A stretch of DNA of 17,782 nt from Baffinella frigidus (GCA_026770585.1 MU647411.1:15913-33694), one strand, 5' to 3'. Positions 1 to 17,101 are shown, counted from the first letter of the stretch. The notes: generated by a model not told the origin, from the letters alone. Numbers and translations are program-made.

Positions 1-98
1 ATGGTTTATGGTTTATGGTTTATGGTTTATGGTTTATGGTTTATGGTTTATGGTTTATGGTTTATGGTTTATGGTTTATGGTTTATGGTTTATGGTTT
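1..98. repeat. Perfect TTTATGG array (14 units)
   Basis: Fourteen exact 7-bp units (ATGGTTT) run from the first base to 98 and then pass into TTTAGGG-type repeats. TTTATGG is a one-base variant of the TTTAGGG telomere motif. The array starts at the window edge, so its full length is unknown. Confidence 0.98.
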
Positions 99-246
99 TA
101 GGGATTGGGTTTAAGGTTTTAGGATTTAGGTTCTAGGATTTAGGGGTTGGGGTTTAGGGTTTAGGGTTTAGGGTTTAGGGTTGAGGATTTAGGGGTTGGG
201 GTTTAGGGTTTAGGGTTTAGGGTTTAGGAAGTAGGGTTTAGGGTAC
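99..246. repeat. Degenerate TTTAGGG telomere-like tract
   Basis: TTTAGGG units mixed with GATTTAGG, GGTTGGGG and TTTAAGG variants. The segment GAGGATTTAGGGGTTGGGG recurs, so it expanded as a higher-order unit. The G-rich strand runs left to right, away from the left edge. Confidence 0.95.
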
Positions 247-490
247 TGCTCCCCACTTGCGTCCGCACCGTGTCGTTCTCGCGGACTATAGCTCGCGAGG
301 AGCAGTGCAGCCCCTAGGGGCGCGTCGCCGGGTTTCGGTCCCCTCGTGGTGTGAATTTGGCGGAGCTATAGCCCCCCAGGGGCGTGCGGACCGTTTGCTT
401 CTGCGTTTCGGCTCAGGGCGTAGGGTTCATGGCGATGTAGAGTACAGGACGCCCACCTCGGTGTAAAAGTCAACACCTCCCCACTCTGTC
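247..490. other. GC-rich non-repeat stretch, no recognised gene
   Basis: Between two telomere-like tracts. It contains short related blocks (CGTCCGCACCGT at about 259 and CGTGCGGACCGT at about 384; GGACTATAGCTCG and GGAGCTATAGCCC), suggesting a decayed inverted or direct duplication. A 69-codon frame exists but has no recognisable features. Confidence 0.5.
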
Positions 491-499
491 ATGGTGTGC

Positions 500-672
500 A
501 CCACCCTACCCCCTAAGCCATCAGCGCTAAACCCTAAACCCTTGAGATGTCCGGGCACCACCTAGATGAAATCGTCACCACCCTAACCCCTACACCCTAC
601 ACCCCTACACCCTACGCCATACACCCTTCACTCTACACCCTACACCCCACTCACAAAACCCTAAGCGCTAGG
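500..672. repeat. C-rich telomere-like tract (CCCTAAA / CACCCTAC)
   Basis: Irregular CCCTAAACCC, ACACCCTAC and ACCCCTAC units, the C-rich strand on plus, that is, opposite in orientation to the tract at 1-246. Confidence 0.85.
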
Positions 673-721
673 CCAGATTACACTTCAGGGTACACCAAGT
701 TAGCGTGTAGGCACACCAGTT

Positions 722-10091
<9,370 letters not shown>

Positions 10092-10112
10092 CTGCCGTCA
10101 AAATGTTGTTCA

Positions 10113-10159
10113 CATGGAAAATGTTGTGGAAAATGTTGTGGAAAATGTTGTGGGAAATA
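10113..10159. repeat. 12-bp tandem repeat (GGAAAATGTTGT) next to exon A acceptor
   Basis: About four units. On the minus strand it gives CCACAACATTTT repeats immediately upstream of the exon A acceptor, so it forms the pyrimidine-rich tract rather than coding for the HNIF or PQHF repeats it would translate to. Confidence 0.8.
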
Positions 10160-10286
10160 GTGGTCGTCACCCCAGCTTCCAGGATCGACATTGTGTGCTC
10201 TGGGATGCATCGATGTAATTCGGAAAGGGTTTGGTGAGTCCCACGACTGTGGAATAACATAGCTATATCAGCTAACAAGACGCACA

Positions 10287-10775
10287 CCTAAATTTACCAC
10301 CCTTTCCTAGTCCCAAAAATCCCCGTTGATGAGCGATCAAAAAGGATGAACGTCGAAAAAATCGGGAAAGTTGACAGGGGGGAGGCCATGAAAGTTGACA
10401 GGGAGGGATAGCCACGAGCGTCATCCCTCAACGAATGTACAAAACTAACACCTAAATGTATAGCCCAGTCGACCAAAAACGAGCGATCAAAAGAGATGAA
10501 CGTTGATACAAGCTGACACACCTGTGAAAGTTGACGGGAAAAATCCCCGTTGATGAGCGATCAAAAACGATGAACGTCGACGAAATCGGGAAGGTTGACA
10601 GGGGGGAGGCGATGAGAGGTGACAGGGAGGGATGCCCACGAGCATCAGCCCGAGAGACCCTTCTTCTCTCAATGGATGTATAAACTAGCATCTAAATTTA
10701 CAGCCCGGTCGACCAAACACGAGCGATCAAAAAAGATAAAAGTTGATACACGCTGACAAAACTATGAAAGTTGAC
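10287..10775. repeat. 224-bp tandem repeat (two and a partial copy), intron upstream of exon A
   Basis: AAAAATCCCCGTTGATGAGC at 10315 recurs at 10539. Each unit carries GAGCGATCAAAAA, GATGAACGT and AAGTTGACAGGGxGGGA and ends CACCTAAATxTAxAGCCCxG. The unit includes a shard of the possible N-terminal exon (near 10641-10662). Confidence 0.82.
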
Positions 10776-10807
10776 GGGGGGTGGGGAGGCGTACGTGATG
10801 GCTTCGA

Positions 10808-10873
10808 GGGTGTTCCCGAGACCCTTCTTCTCTTCATTCTTTCCGAGGCCGCCACTACCACCGCCACCTCCCC
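10808..10873 (-). CDS. Possible upstream exon of the helicase (Gly-rich N-terminal segment)
   Basis: On the minus strand an acceptor-like CAG at 10876-10874 is followed by an open, Gly-rich stretch reading GGGGSGGLGKNEEKKGLG. DBP2/DDX5-type helicases commonly have a Gly/Arg-rich N-terminal tail before the FEKNFYQ segment, and this lies about 0.7 kb upstream of exon A in the right orientation. A short second copy of its KNEEKKGL end occurs near 10641-10662, the same exon-shard behaviour seen for the sure exons. The donor is not clear: a GTCTCG lies within the GGTCTC run, but its phase does not obviously match exon A. The 3' limit given is therefore approximate. Confidence 0.4.
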
Positions 10874-10908
10874 CTGCCCGAGAAAAAGCCCGCGTTGATT
10901 ACTAGATC

Positions 10909-11037
10909 TGTCTCAGTCTATTTGGGCTCATCGGTTTGGTAATACCAGGCCATTTTCGCGCCAAAGTTGACGTATTTGTACCGCAGACCCAGCATGTCAA
11001 CTTGAGAATAGTCGGTCAACCCGAGAGAGGCAGAGCC
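10909..11037 (+). repeat. Dispersed ~130-bp repeat, copy 2
   Basis: CTCAGTCTATTTGGGCTCAT, CGCGCCAAAGTTGACG, TTTGTACCGCAGACCCAGC, GTCAACTTGAGAATAGTCGG, TCAACCCGAG. Complete copy. Confidence 0.82.
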
Positions 11038-11085
11038 GACACATCCAATTGTCTCGAGAGGTTTCGATTAAGGGCGGACGCCCTA

Positions 11086-11246
11086 CCACATAGCGGGCTA
11101 CGAAGGGATTTTCGGGCGCTGAGAGCCCGAGTTTCCGTTACCTTATCCGCAGGAACCCCCCTATGTGACTACGGGTTGCCTACCGTAGGGTCCTAGGTCT
11201 TATCGCTTAGGGGTGATTCAAAACCCCTTCGAAGTCCGCTGTGTGG
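11086..11246. mobile_element. CCACACAGCGGGCT-family element, copy 2 (161 bp)
   Basis: Ends CCACATAGCGGGCTACGAAG and CTTCGAAGTCCGCTGTGTGG. Its reverse complement matches 4456-4617 along the whole length (CCCCTAAGCGATxAGACC, GATAAGGTAACGGAAACTCG). Confidence 0.85.
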
Positions 11247-11740
11247 TGACCTGGCGTGGTTCCGGCAGAAAACGATCGCGGAGTACAAGCGGACTCTGCT
11301 TAAGTTGACATGCTGGGTGTGTGGTACAAATTCGTCAACTTTTGTCCGCTGTGTGGTTCCGGCATCAACCCAATTCCGGCATTCCGTAGGGGGCTACGGT
11401 GGGCAATACAGTAGGGTGCCACCTCCCTCTTCTCGCAACGCCAGATGGGGTTTGAGTGTCTGAAGCCATCTACAAGGAAACGATAGTATCGGTACAACTT
11501 CTGTACTTTTCAGGATAAAAGTTTCACTACTGGAGTTAATTATTTTTTTACTATTAGCCAGATTTAGCTAAGATTGGAGAAGACGTTGTAAGCCGCGTCG
11601 GGCTGTTGGTGGTGTGTAAAGTAGAAACTGCTAGACGGAATTGTTCGTATCACTCGCTGGCCTTCAGAATACTTCACTCCCAGTGCAAATAGCACCACTA
11701 GGATCCACTCACGAGACTTAGCGAGATCAAGACCTTGTAT
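11247..11740. other. Region between elements; one 68-codon minus frame, not recognised
   Basis: Contains dispersed repeat copy 8, a solo TCCGCTGTGTGG element end at 11345, and an A+T-richer part (11510-11740). Minus strand 11770-11564 is open (GLDLAKSREWILVVLFALGV then KYSEGQRVIRTI) with a hydrophobic stretch, but it starts inside the 98-bp element, so the start is not real. A possible exon remnant; family not recognised. Confidence 0.3.
11296..11343 (-). repeat. Dispersed repeat, short copy 8 (minus)
   Basis: TAAGTTGACATGCTGGGTGT and GGTACAAATTCGTCAACTTT are the complement of the GTTGAC...GTACC...CAGC...GTCAAC portion. Confidence 0.65.
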
Positions 11741-11838
11741 ACCTCCAGTGACCAACGGGCGAATAATCACCCGTGGAAGCCCTAAGCAGGTCCTAGGGAC
11801 CTACGGTAGGGCGTATGCGCCTACTGGTCACTTAGGGG
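11741..11838. mobile_element. Second copy of the 98-bp element
   Basis: Same length (98 bp) and interior (GTGACCAACGGGCGAATAATC ... GGGCGTATGxGCCTACTGGTCAC is shared in parts) as 4183-4280, with a decayed left end. It is flanked by AT on both sides (11739-11740, 11839-11840). Confidence 0.85.
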
Positions 11839-11897
11839 ATACCCTCGCGAGGCCTGATCAGTGTGTCTGACGAGACTCGGCCAGATCAAGCCTACAG

Positions 11898-12008
11898 GGG
11901 TACCTCGCTCATAAGAAACCGCCCCCCCTAAGGACCCTACAGTAGGCCTATGCCTAGGGCCCTATGGTGGTCCTAGGGGGGGGGCGGTTTCTTATGAGCG
12001 AGGCACCC
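11898..12008. mobile_element. Inverted-repeat element with 31-bp arms
   Basis: GGGTACCTCGCTCATAAGAA followed by ACCGCCCCCCC is mirrored at the right by GGGGGGGCGGTTTCTTATGA and GCGAGGCACCC, with one mismatch. About 111 bp; no clear target duplication. Confidence 0.85.
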
Positions 12009-12071
12009 GTGTACCCACCCCTAGCGGGGTCTGACGAATCTGAGATCTAATCCCGCCAAGTTAACAGGGTA

Positions 12072-12207
12072 ACGGACTGAAAATAGGGTAGTTAGGCCTA
12101 CGGTATTACCTACGGTATGCCGCAGGGTTTTTCGTAGGAGCCCCCCTAGGCCCCTACGGCCTACCGTAGTCAATACCGTAGGCCTCACTACCCCATTTTC
12201 GGTCCGT
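12072..12207. mobile_element. Inverted-repeat element with ~36-bp arms
   Basis: ACGGACTGAAAATAGGGTAG at the left and CTACCCCATTTTCGGTCCGT at the right, continuing into TTAGGCCTACGGTATT / AATACCGTAGGCCT. About 136 bp; centre carries a further CTACGGT dyad. Confidence 0.85.
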
Positions 12208-12272
12208 CAGTCTATGAAAGTATTTAAAGTGATACTCGGGGACGAGACAGTTCACGAGACTCGGCCAGATCG

Positions 12273-12387
12273 CCATTCTGATGCGGCGCTGCCCTGCCGG
12301 ATCCCTGCGTGAACCCTCCTTTCCCCTAGCTAGGAGGATCCCTCCTGTTCGCTGTCTGGCGCTGCGCTCCACCCAGCCAAGACTCCG
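12273..12387. repeat. Left arm of a ~115-bp inverted pair
   Basis: CCATTCTGATGCGGCGCTGC ... to CACCCAGCCAAGACTCC; reverse complement at 13309-13423 with only two or three differences. The arms enclose 921 bp that include the CCACACAG-family copy 3. Confidence 0.88.
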
Positions 12388-12832
12388 CCTATCCCTACTC
12401 GAATAGGGGGTGGAGTTAGAACCCATCCGGAAAATGCTCGTATGAGCGGCCGACACGGGGTACAGTAAAGGGCACAATGCGTCGAGCATGTGCGGCGCTG
12501 ACGCTGGTTGTTTGGCAACACATTATCAATCTCTCTTAACTATTTACTTAAAACGCAGGCAACCATGGTTCACCCTCAGGCTTGATATTCGTCTTTTTGT
12601 ACTGGATTTAGTTTGATAATCTCTCTACTCGGCGCCGACGGGTCTCATCCGGCCGAGTAGCTAAATAAATCAAATACTCAAAAACGAGCCATTACGGCTA
12701 AGATTCACTAAAAAATGGTGGAAATTACTGAAATTTAAATAAATGTAACCGTCATGTCCAGCCCCCGAGCATTTAATTGAAATAGCTGGCGGGGTTAGAT
12801 CTGAGATGTTGGGCGTAAGGTCGCATCAACAG
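12388..12832. other. Interior of the inverted pair, A+T-rich; one imperfect hairpin
   Basis: An imperfect inverted repeat spans about 12590-12690 (CTTTTTGTAxTGGATTTAG... against ...AAATCAAATACTCAAAAAC) with CTACTCGGC / GCCGAGTAG at its centre. The rest holds no recognised gene. Confidence 0.5.
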
Positions 12833-12996
12833 CCACACAGCGAGCTACAAAGGGATTTCGTGAATACACCATGAGTGGATAATCCATAGGACCCTACGGT
12901 AGGCAATTCGTAGGGACATGGGGTTGTTCCAACGTCTATCCTAGCCGTTTCTTGGTGGCTCAGCCACCAAAAATCCCTTCGTCGCCCGCTGTGTGG
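12833..12996. mobile_element. CCACACAGCGGGCT-family element, copy 3 (164 bp)
   Basis: Ends CCACACAGCGAGCTACAAAG and CTTCGTCGCCCGCTGTGTGG; interior shares GGACCCTACGGTAGGCAA and GTAGGGxCATGGGG with copy 2 but is otherwise diverged. Flanked by AG on both sides, possibly a 2-bp duplication. Confidence 0.8.
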
Positions 12997-12999
12997 AGC

Positions 13000-13308
13000 A
13001 AGGGGTTCAGAGCTTTCCGCGCAAAGGCTCCCACGTACGACTCTCGAAACTGGACAAGGCCGGGGTTGTGCTGGAACGATGCCCAACCCGGGAAGGACGC
13101 GCACCGTAGCAGCCTGGGATGTTACAACAGTCGTGGGGGGATCCTTTGTGCGTGGAGTGTCGAATCGAGGGATTGGCGCGCAATTTGTGGGAAAGGGGCG
13201 TGCGGCGCTCCCGTACGGCCTTTGGCTGTACCGGAGAGGTTGTGTACCAGGGCGGTGGCTAAATCTGGAAAGATTAGTACCAGAAATGCCTGTGATTAGT
13301 AAAGACGC
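13000..13308. other. Interior of the inverted pair, open frames on plus, not recognised
   Basis: Two overlapping plus frames are open (RTVAAWDVTTVVGGSFVRGV in one) together with a minus frame. None has a recognisable motif, and each runs into an element, so coding status is unsupported. Confidence 0.3.
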
Positions 13309-13423
13309 GGGAGTCTTGGCTGGGTGGAGCGGAGCGCCAGACAGCGAACAGGAGGGATCCTCCTAGCTAGGGGAAAGGAGGGTTTACGCAGGGATCCGGC
13401 AGGGCAGCGCCGCATCAGAATGG
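13309..13423. repeat. Right arm of the ~115-bp inverted pair
   Basis: GGAGTCTTGGCTGGGTGGAG ... to CGCCGCATCAGAATGG. The frame LARGKEGxRRDPAGQRRIRMA stays open in both arms. Confidence 0.88.
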
Positions 13424-13990
13424 CTCGGAGTGTTCCTCCCGCTCCATACTCAAACCACCTGCCTCACCCTCCAGGAACGCTACCACCTCGGGAGCGAGCG
13501 TCAAGGTGGTGGGAGGAGAGGGGATCTGGGTGCGGACCGACGGAGGTGCTGCCCTTGCGGTCGCCGCCACCCATGCCGCTCCAGCTCATCCTGCTAGATT
13601 CCTCCGCCGCCGTCTCGCCGCCCGGCTCCGCTGTGCGCGCTCGACTCCGAACGTCGAGGCGTGCGTGTGCTCCTCCTTGGTGATATAGCGAGCTGGGACC
13701 AGCGGGTTTTCTTTTTTTGCTTGCTTTGCTCCTCTTCTCGACCCTGTGTCTGTCCCTGCGGCTTCGCCTGGATCCTCTCCTCGCTCTGTCTCCTAAGGGA
13801 TCCTTCTTCTTTGCCGAGCGAAGGGAACAACGCGCGCTGCTTTAAAAGTGGTTGTAAAATCTGATTAGCGGGTCAAGCAAAAGTCAACTGCGAGAGGTCC
13901 GAAATCGAGGGGCTCGCAGGGGCAGATTCTCGTCAACTTTAAGTCGATAACACCTCGACCGGGCCGTTATTCGCAGAGGCGGGTGCAGGC
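13424..13990. other. Low-repeat GC-rich region, possible exons, not recognised
   Basis: Free of the repeat families seen elsewhere. The minus strand at about 13830-13690 gives a charged stretch (LRRQSEERIQAKPQ, REEEQSKQKKK), the plus strand RRGVRVLLLGD just before a GTGATA. Neither is long enough to call. Confidence 0.3.
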
Positions 13991-14206
13991 AGGTTGAAGG
14001 TTTCCCGGCGGCGGGGGACCTTGCTGGTCGCTGTCCTGCGTGTTCCCGGTGCTCGAAGGAGGGGGGAACCTGCTGGAGGACTCGGCGCGTCCGCTTTTTT
14101 TTCGTGGATTTTTTCGTGCTGGGGAGGGCGTGACGGCCGGTGGGACGCGCTCTGCTCTACCGGCAAGTGTGCGGGGAAGCGGAGCAGCGCGACGCCGCGG
14201 CTCGGG

Positions 14207-14652
14207 ATGACCAAGGATTTTGAGCAGCTCTTTCCGAGTGCGAAGGATACTGCGAGAGAGGGGGTACCCGCGCTAGCGCTGGGGGAGCTGGCGACGCGCC
14301 GCGCGGCGCTCCTGCGCGACGTGCAGGGCAAGCCTTCGTCGGGCGGTTGGCGCGCTCGTAATAGGAAATCCTCCCAGGCCAGCACAGCCTCGCTCGGGCT
14401 GCGCTCATCCGGGGCCTGGACGGCGCGCGACCTCCACCTCCCAGCGCTCGACCCGCGCGACTTCGGAATCGCACTCACCTCCCGCGGCGCGAAACGTACC
14501 ACATACGACCTGCCAGCCTCCGATGTCAATGCTGCGAACAAAGGATGGGACACGTTCCCTTCGGACACGGGGCGCATCTTCGACGAGGCCTTGGGCGCGC
14601 CCCCACCTCGCTCGCGCCATCCGCCGGTGCGTTCAATTCGTACCGCAACCCC
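14207..14652 (+). CDS. Possible coding exon, product unknown
   Basis: From ATG at 14207 the plus frame is open through MTKDFEQLFPSAKDTAREGV, ATRRAALLRDVQGKPSSGGW and KGWDTFPSDTGRIFDEALG to the edge of the inverted-repeat element at 14653. It is open from about 13994 with upstream sequence. GC is high at third positions, as in the helicase exons, and composition is protein-like. However, the minus strand is also open here (14577-13939, 212 codons) in a frame that shares the same third positions, so GC3 cannot decide the strand. I prefer plus on composition. If real, the 3' end is truncated or spliced. No family recognised, no signal peptide or membrane segment seen. Confidence 0.4.
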
Positions 14653-14857
14653 CCACCAGCAACCCGCTGCAGCTTATATCCGGATCGGGTACTGTAGTAA
14701 TTTTCAGCTAAGCCGAAGAAATCTCTTCGGTATCTCCCGTCAGCAATTCGAGGTCCCTAGGGTTTCCTACTGTAGGGTCATAGGAAAGATTGTTTTCCCA
14801 ATGAAATACCCGAATCCTTGCGAGTACCCGGTATAAGCTGCTACGGGTTGCTGGTGG
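14653..14857. mobile_element. CCACCAGCAACCC inverted-repeat element, copy 1 (205 bp)
   Basis: Ends CCACCAGCAACCCGCTGCAG and CTGCTACGGGTTGCTGGTGG. Interior GGGTACTGTAGTAATTTTCAG and GGTCCCTAGGG...CCTACTGTAGGG is shared with copy 2. Confidence 0.85.
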
Positions 14858-14968
14858 CCAGCATTTGCATCGCACACCCACGCGGCTAGCGCCACGCGGA
14901 AAGGAACGTTCTAGCACAAGGCAGGCCCTAGCTCTACCTCACTCGGGTTAGCTGGGGTTAGAAGACTA
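14858..14968. other. Short unique stretch between elements
   Basis: Contains GCGGCTAGCGCCACGCGG; no coding or repeat signal. Confidence 0.4.
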
Positions 14969-15036
14969 TTCTTAACTTGACAAGCTGGGTGTGTGGTACA
15001 GATCCGTCAACTTTGGAGCGGGAAAGAGCCCGGGCC
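14969..15036 (-). repeat. Dispersed ~130-bp repeat, partial copy 5 (minus)
   Basis: Reverse complement GGCCCGGGCTCTTTCCCGC, CCAAAGTTGACGGATC, TGTACCACACACCCAGC, GTCAAGTTAAGAATAGTC. Confidence 0.78.
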
Positions 15037-15059
15037 TTAGGCGCCTCGCCGCCCCCTCG

Positions 15060-15100
15060 AAGAGGGTTTAGGGTGTGGGGTTTAGGGTGTAGGGCACTTG
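15060..15100. repeat. Short TTTAGGGTGT tract
   Basis: GGGTTTAGGGTGTGGGGTTT and AGGGTGTAGGG between the dispersed repeat copy 5 and unique sequence. Confidence 0.8.
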
Positions 15101-15413
15101 CGTTAAGTCATCTTAACAGGAACATTGCCGGGAAAGTTGACGGGGAGCGGTGGGGGTCGGATTCAGCGAGGTGTTGTGCCATGATGAGGGTGGGGGGTTC
15201 GCTCGCTTTTTGGGCGAGGCGTGCGAAGTTTAGCTCCTACACCCTGAACCCTAAGCCCTCAACCCTAAGCCCTCAACCCTCAACCCTCTACCCTCTACCC
15301 TGCGCCCTTCGTGTGCAGCCTCTCCCAACTCCCCTGAAATTCGAAAAGGCGCCTGTTCACAGAGTCGTGTCCTGCTTTGTTTGCAGCGGACGGTGTCGCG
15401 TCCTCTGGCGTCA
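15101..15413. other. Mixed sequence with a telomere-like core, no gene seen
   Basis: Flanks of the CCCTAAG tract (15236-15307). Includes GGAAAGTTGACGGGGAGCGG at 15130, reminiscent of the 224-bp repeat. No recognised gene. Confidence 0.4.
15236..15307. repeat. CCCTAAGCCCTCAACCCT tract
   Basis: C-rich telomere-like units CCCTAAG, CCCTCAA and CCCTCTA; opposite orientation to the 15060 tract, which is about 135 bp away. Confidence 0.88.
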
Positions 15414-15789
15414 ACCAGCAACCCGTAGCAGCTTATAACCGGGTCGGGTACTGTAGTATTTTTCAGCTAAACCAAGGATATCTCCTTGAATCCCCCCATC
15501 AGCAATTTTCAGGTCCCTAGGGCCTCCTACCGTAGGGACGTGCAAATAAATCAAAAAATAATTTTATTCCCGGATTCTTGCAAGGATTTCATTCGGTCAG
15601 GTATTTGATTTAAATGGTTTGGAGTCCCCCGAATGCACGAAATTTACTACACGTTTGATCATACTAGTAATAATAAGGGCTGGACGTGACAAACGTGTAG
15701 TAAATTTCGTGCTCTCGGGGGACTCTGAACCATTTAAATCAAATACCTGACCGGATGAGATTCGGCAAAAGCTGCAACGGGTTGCTGGT
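15414..15789. mobile_element. CCACCAGCAACCC element, copy 2, interrupted by a palindrome element
   Basis: Ends ACCAGCAACCCGTAGCAGC and GCTGCAACGGGTTGCTGGT. Without the 170-bp insert and its 4-bp duplication it would be 202 bp, against 205 bp for copy 1, and the interior matches copy 1 up to the insertion point. Confidence 0.88.
15589..15758. mobile_element. Variable-arm palindrome element 3 (170 bp), nested in another element
   Basis: Ends TCATTCGGTCAGG...CCTGACCGGATGA, flanked by GATT (15585-15588, 15759-15762). Core: GCACGAAATTTACTACACG ... CGTGTAGTAAATTTCGTGC. Arms contain GGTATTTGATTTAAATGG and GAGTCCCCCGA, absent from the other copies. It interrupts the CCACCAGCAACCC element at 15414-15789. 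Confidence 0.9.
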
Positions 15790-15827
15790 GGGTTGTGTGC
15801 AGCCGCTGCTGATCCCGGAGGCGGATC

Positions 15828-15968
15828 TCATAGGGAAACGGTCTCCATTTAAAACTTTCTGGCAATGAAGTTTCCTACACACAATGAGTTTTTCTGGTAA
15901 TATTCAAGCATTCGTGTGGTAATTTTCATTGAATCCAATGGTTTTGAATTATAACCGTTTCCCTGTGA
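15828..15968. mobile_element. Variable-arm palindrome element 4 (141 bp) with an empty-site paralogue
   Basis: Ends TCATAGGGAAACGG...CCGTTTCCCTGTGA, flanked by GATC (15824-15827, 15969-15972). Core GGCAATGAAGTTTCCTACAC ... GTGTGGTAATTTTCATTG, more diverged than the others. The uninterrupted flank exists at 16404-16440 (GGAGGTGGATCCGGACC), with GATC once at 16416-16419, which confirms the insertion and the 4-bp duplication. Confidence 0.9.
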
Positions 15969-16018
15969 GATCCGGACCCAGACCTGCGCCTCCCTACAGC
16001 TCTGTGCGCACACACATC

Positions 16019-16172
16019 CTAGCTCTGTCCCACTTGGTTTTGGCTCCCCATAGATTCGCCCCCCCCCCCCATTTCCCATGTAAATTTTGACCCCCCCCCC
16101 ATGAAATTTGCCCGTAAAATTTCGGGGTGGGCGAATTGATGGGGAGCCCAAATCCAAGTGGCTCAGAGCTAG
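16019..16172. mobile_element. CTAGCTCTG inverted-repeat element (154 bp) with 5-bp target duplication
   Basis: Ends CTAGCTCTGTCCCACTTGG and CCAAGTGGCTCAGAGCTAG, followed inward by TTTGGCTCCCCAT / ATGGGGAGCCCAAA and GATTCGCCC / GGGCGAATT. Flanked by ACATC (16014-16018, 16173-16177). Contains two poly-C runs. Confidence 0.88.
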
Positions 16173-16216
16173 ACATCGTTCCGTCACCCGTGACTTTTCC
16201 TTAACCAAATTTCCCG

Positions 16217-16440
16217 AACCACATTTCCCACCCCCAATTCCCTGAAGCCCATGTTCTAACGCAATCTCTTACCTCCACGACAGCCGCTTCTGTTGACGCC
16301 GGAGGTGGGCCCGGACCCACCCCCGCACCACATTTCCGAGCCCCAATTTCCCAAGCCCATATTCTTACGCAATCTCGTACCTACACGCCAGCCGCTGCTG
16401 TTGACGCCGGAGGTGGATCCGGACCCGGACCTACGCCTCC
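16217..16440. repeat. ~110-bp tandem duplication with a third, displaced copy
   Basis: Units CCACATTTCCxAxCCCCAAT ... ACGCAATCTC ... CAGCCGCTxCTGTTGACGCC ... GGAGGTGGxxCCGGACC at 16217-16323 and 16327-16430. The CAGCCGCTGCTG...GGAGGCGGATC portion also occurs at 15799-15827 plus 15969-15995, split by palindrome element 4. Confidence 0.82.
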
Positions 16441-16502
16441 CGACTGCGAGGCGGCTCGCCACTCTCAAAGAGACCCTCCAGCGCCAGGCACGGCCTCGCT
16501 CT

Positions 16503-16706
16503 CTAGCTCAGTCTCTTAGGTAGAGAGAGAGGGAGAGAGGGAGAGCAAGAGAGGGAGGGAGAGAGAGAGCGAGAGAGAGAGAGAGAGAGGGAAAGAGAGA
16601 GAGAGAGTCTATTTGGGCCCCGTTATTTGGTGGGCCCGGGCTATTTTCCGCTCCAAAGTTGACGGGTTTGTACCGCGGACCCAGCGTGTCAACTTGAGAA
16701 TAGTCC
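16503..16706 (+). repeat. Dispersed ~130-bp repeat, copy 6, split by a GA microsatellite
   Basis: CTAGCTCAGTCTCTTAGG, then a GA-rich run (16519-16607), then GTCTATTTGGGCCCCGTT, CCGCTCCAAAGTTGACGGG, TTTGTACCGCGGACCCAGC, GTCAACTTGAGAATAGTCC. Confidence 0.82.
16519..16607. repeat. GA microsatellite inside dispersed repeat copy 6
   Basis: GAGAGAGAGGGAGAGAGGGA and similar. The other copies have only CTCTCTCTCAGTC (copy 3) or no run here, so the tract expanded in this copy. Confidence 0.95.
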
Positions 16707-16742
16707 TTAAAGGACCGCGACATGCCACTCGAGAATGCTAGA

Positions 16743-16925
16743 GGGGCCTATTTACATGTGGGGTTGCAAAACTTTGTACCAGGATAGGGTATTCCAACCT
16801 CATAACTGGCCGACTCGTGGCTTCAGTGGCTTCCAGGGCAATGAAAGTTACTACACGAATTCGAAATATAAATTATCTTGGGTTTAAGTAGGCCCCTCTT
16901 GCATTCTCGTGTGGTGCGGCTGTCG
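16743..16925. repeat. Repeat unit with palindrome-family half core, copy 1
   Basis: Contains GGCAATGAAAGTTACTACAC ... CTCGTGTGGTGCGG, the same core as the palindromes, but without self-complementary outer arms. It sits in a longer unit beginning CCTATTTACATGTGGGGTTG and shared with 17387-17575. Confidence 0.75.
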
Positions 16926-16940
16926 ACGGCAAGGCGCCTC

Positions 16941-17101
16941 CCACCAACCCTCACGGAAAGACCAAATCGTTGATTTTCAGACCCCAGATTTACCTTGCCA
17001 GCCAGGCGAATTCGCCTGGCTGCGTTAACTTCTTGGTACAAAATCAACGTTTGGGAACAGGTTCAAAAGTGTCGATTTGGTCCTTCCGGGAGGGTTGGTG
17101 G
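16941..17101. mobile_element. CCACCAACCCTC element, copy 2 (161 bp)
   Basis: CCACCAACCCTCACGGAAAG and CCTTCCGGGAGGGTTGGTGG ends, then ACCAAATCG / CGATTTGGT and a central GCCAGGCGAATTCGCCTGGC palindrome. Flanked by TC on both sides. Ends match copy 1; the interior does not. Confidence 0.82.

Noticed and set aside
1-98. Terminal telomere at the left edge
   Set aside because: Wrong strand orientation and a variant sequence; more likely interstitial.
10113-10159. Coding HNIF or PQHF peptide repeat in front of the helicase
   Set aside because: It lies upstream of a good acceptor that gives the family sequence; it is better explained as an intron pyrimidine tract.
11333-11460. MASDTQTPSGVARRGR as a helicase or other N-terminus on minus
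   Set aside because: The ATG follows a TTGTAG and the peptide looks plausible, but there is no link to any recognised exon and the frame ends within about 35 codons.
13661-13690. RRGVRVLLLGD as the start of a Ras/Miro-type GTPase G1 motif
   Set aside because: The GKS/T part is absent and no following exon was found; too short to support.
16256-16468. Gly/Ser-rich minus frame with GSGSTSGVN repeats
   Set aside because: It is the translation of the 110-bp tandem duplication and has no other coding signal.
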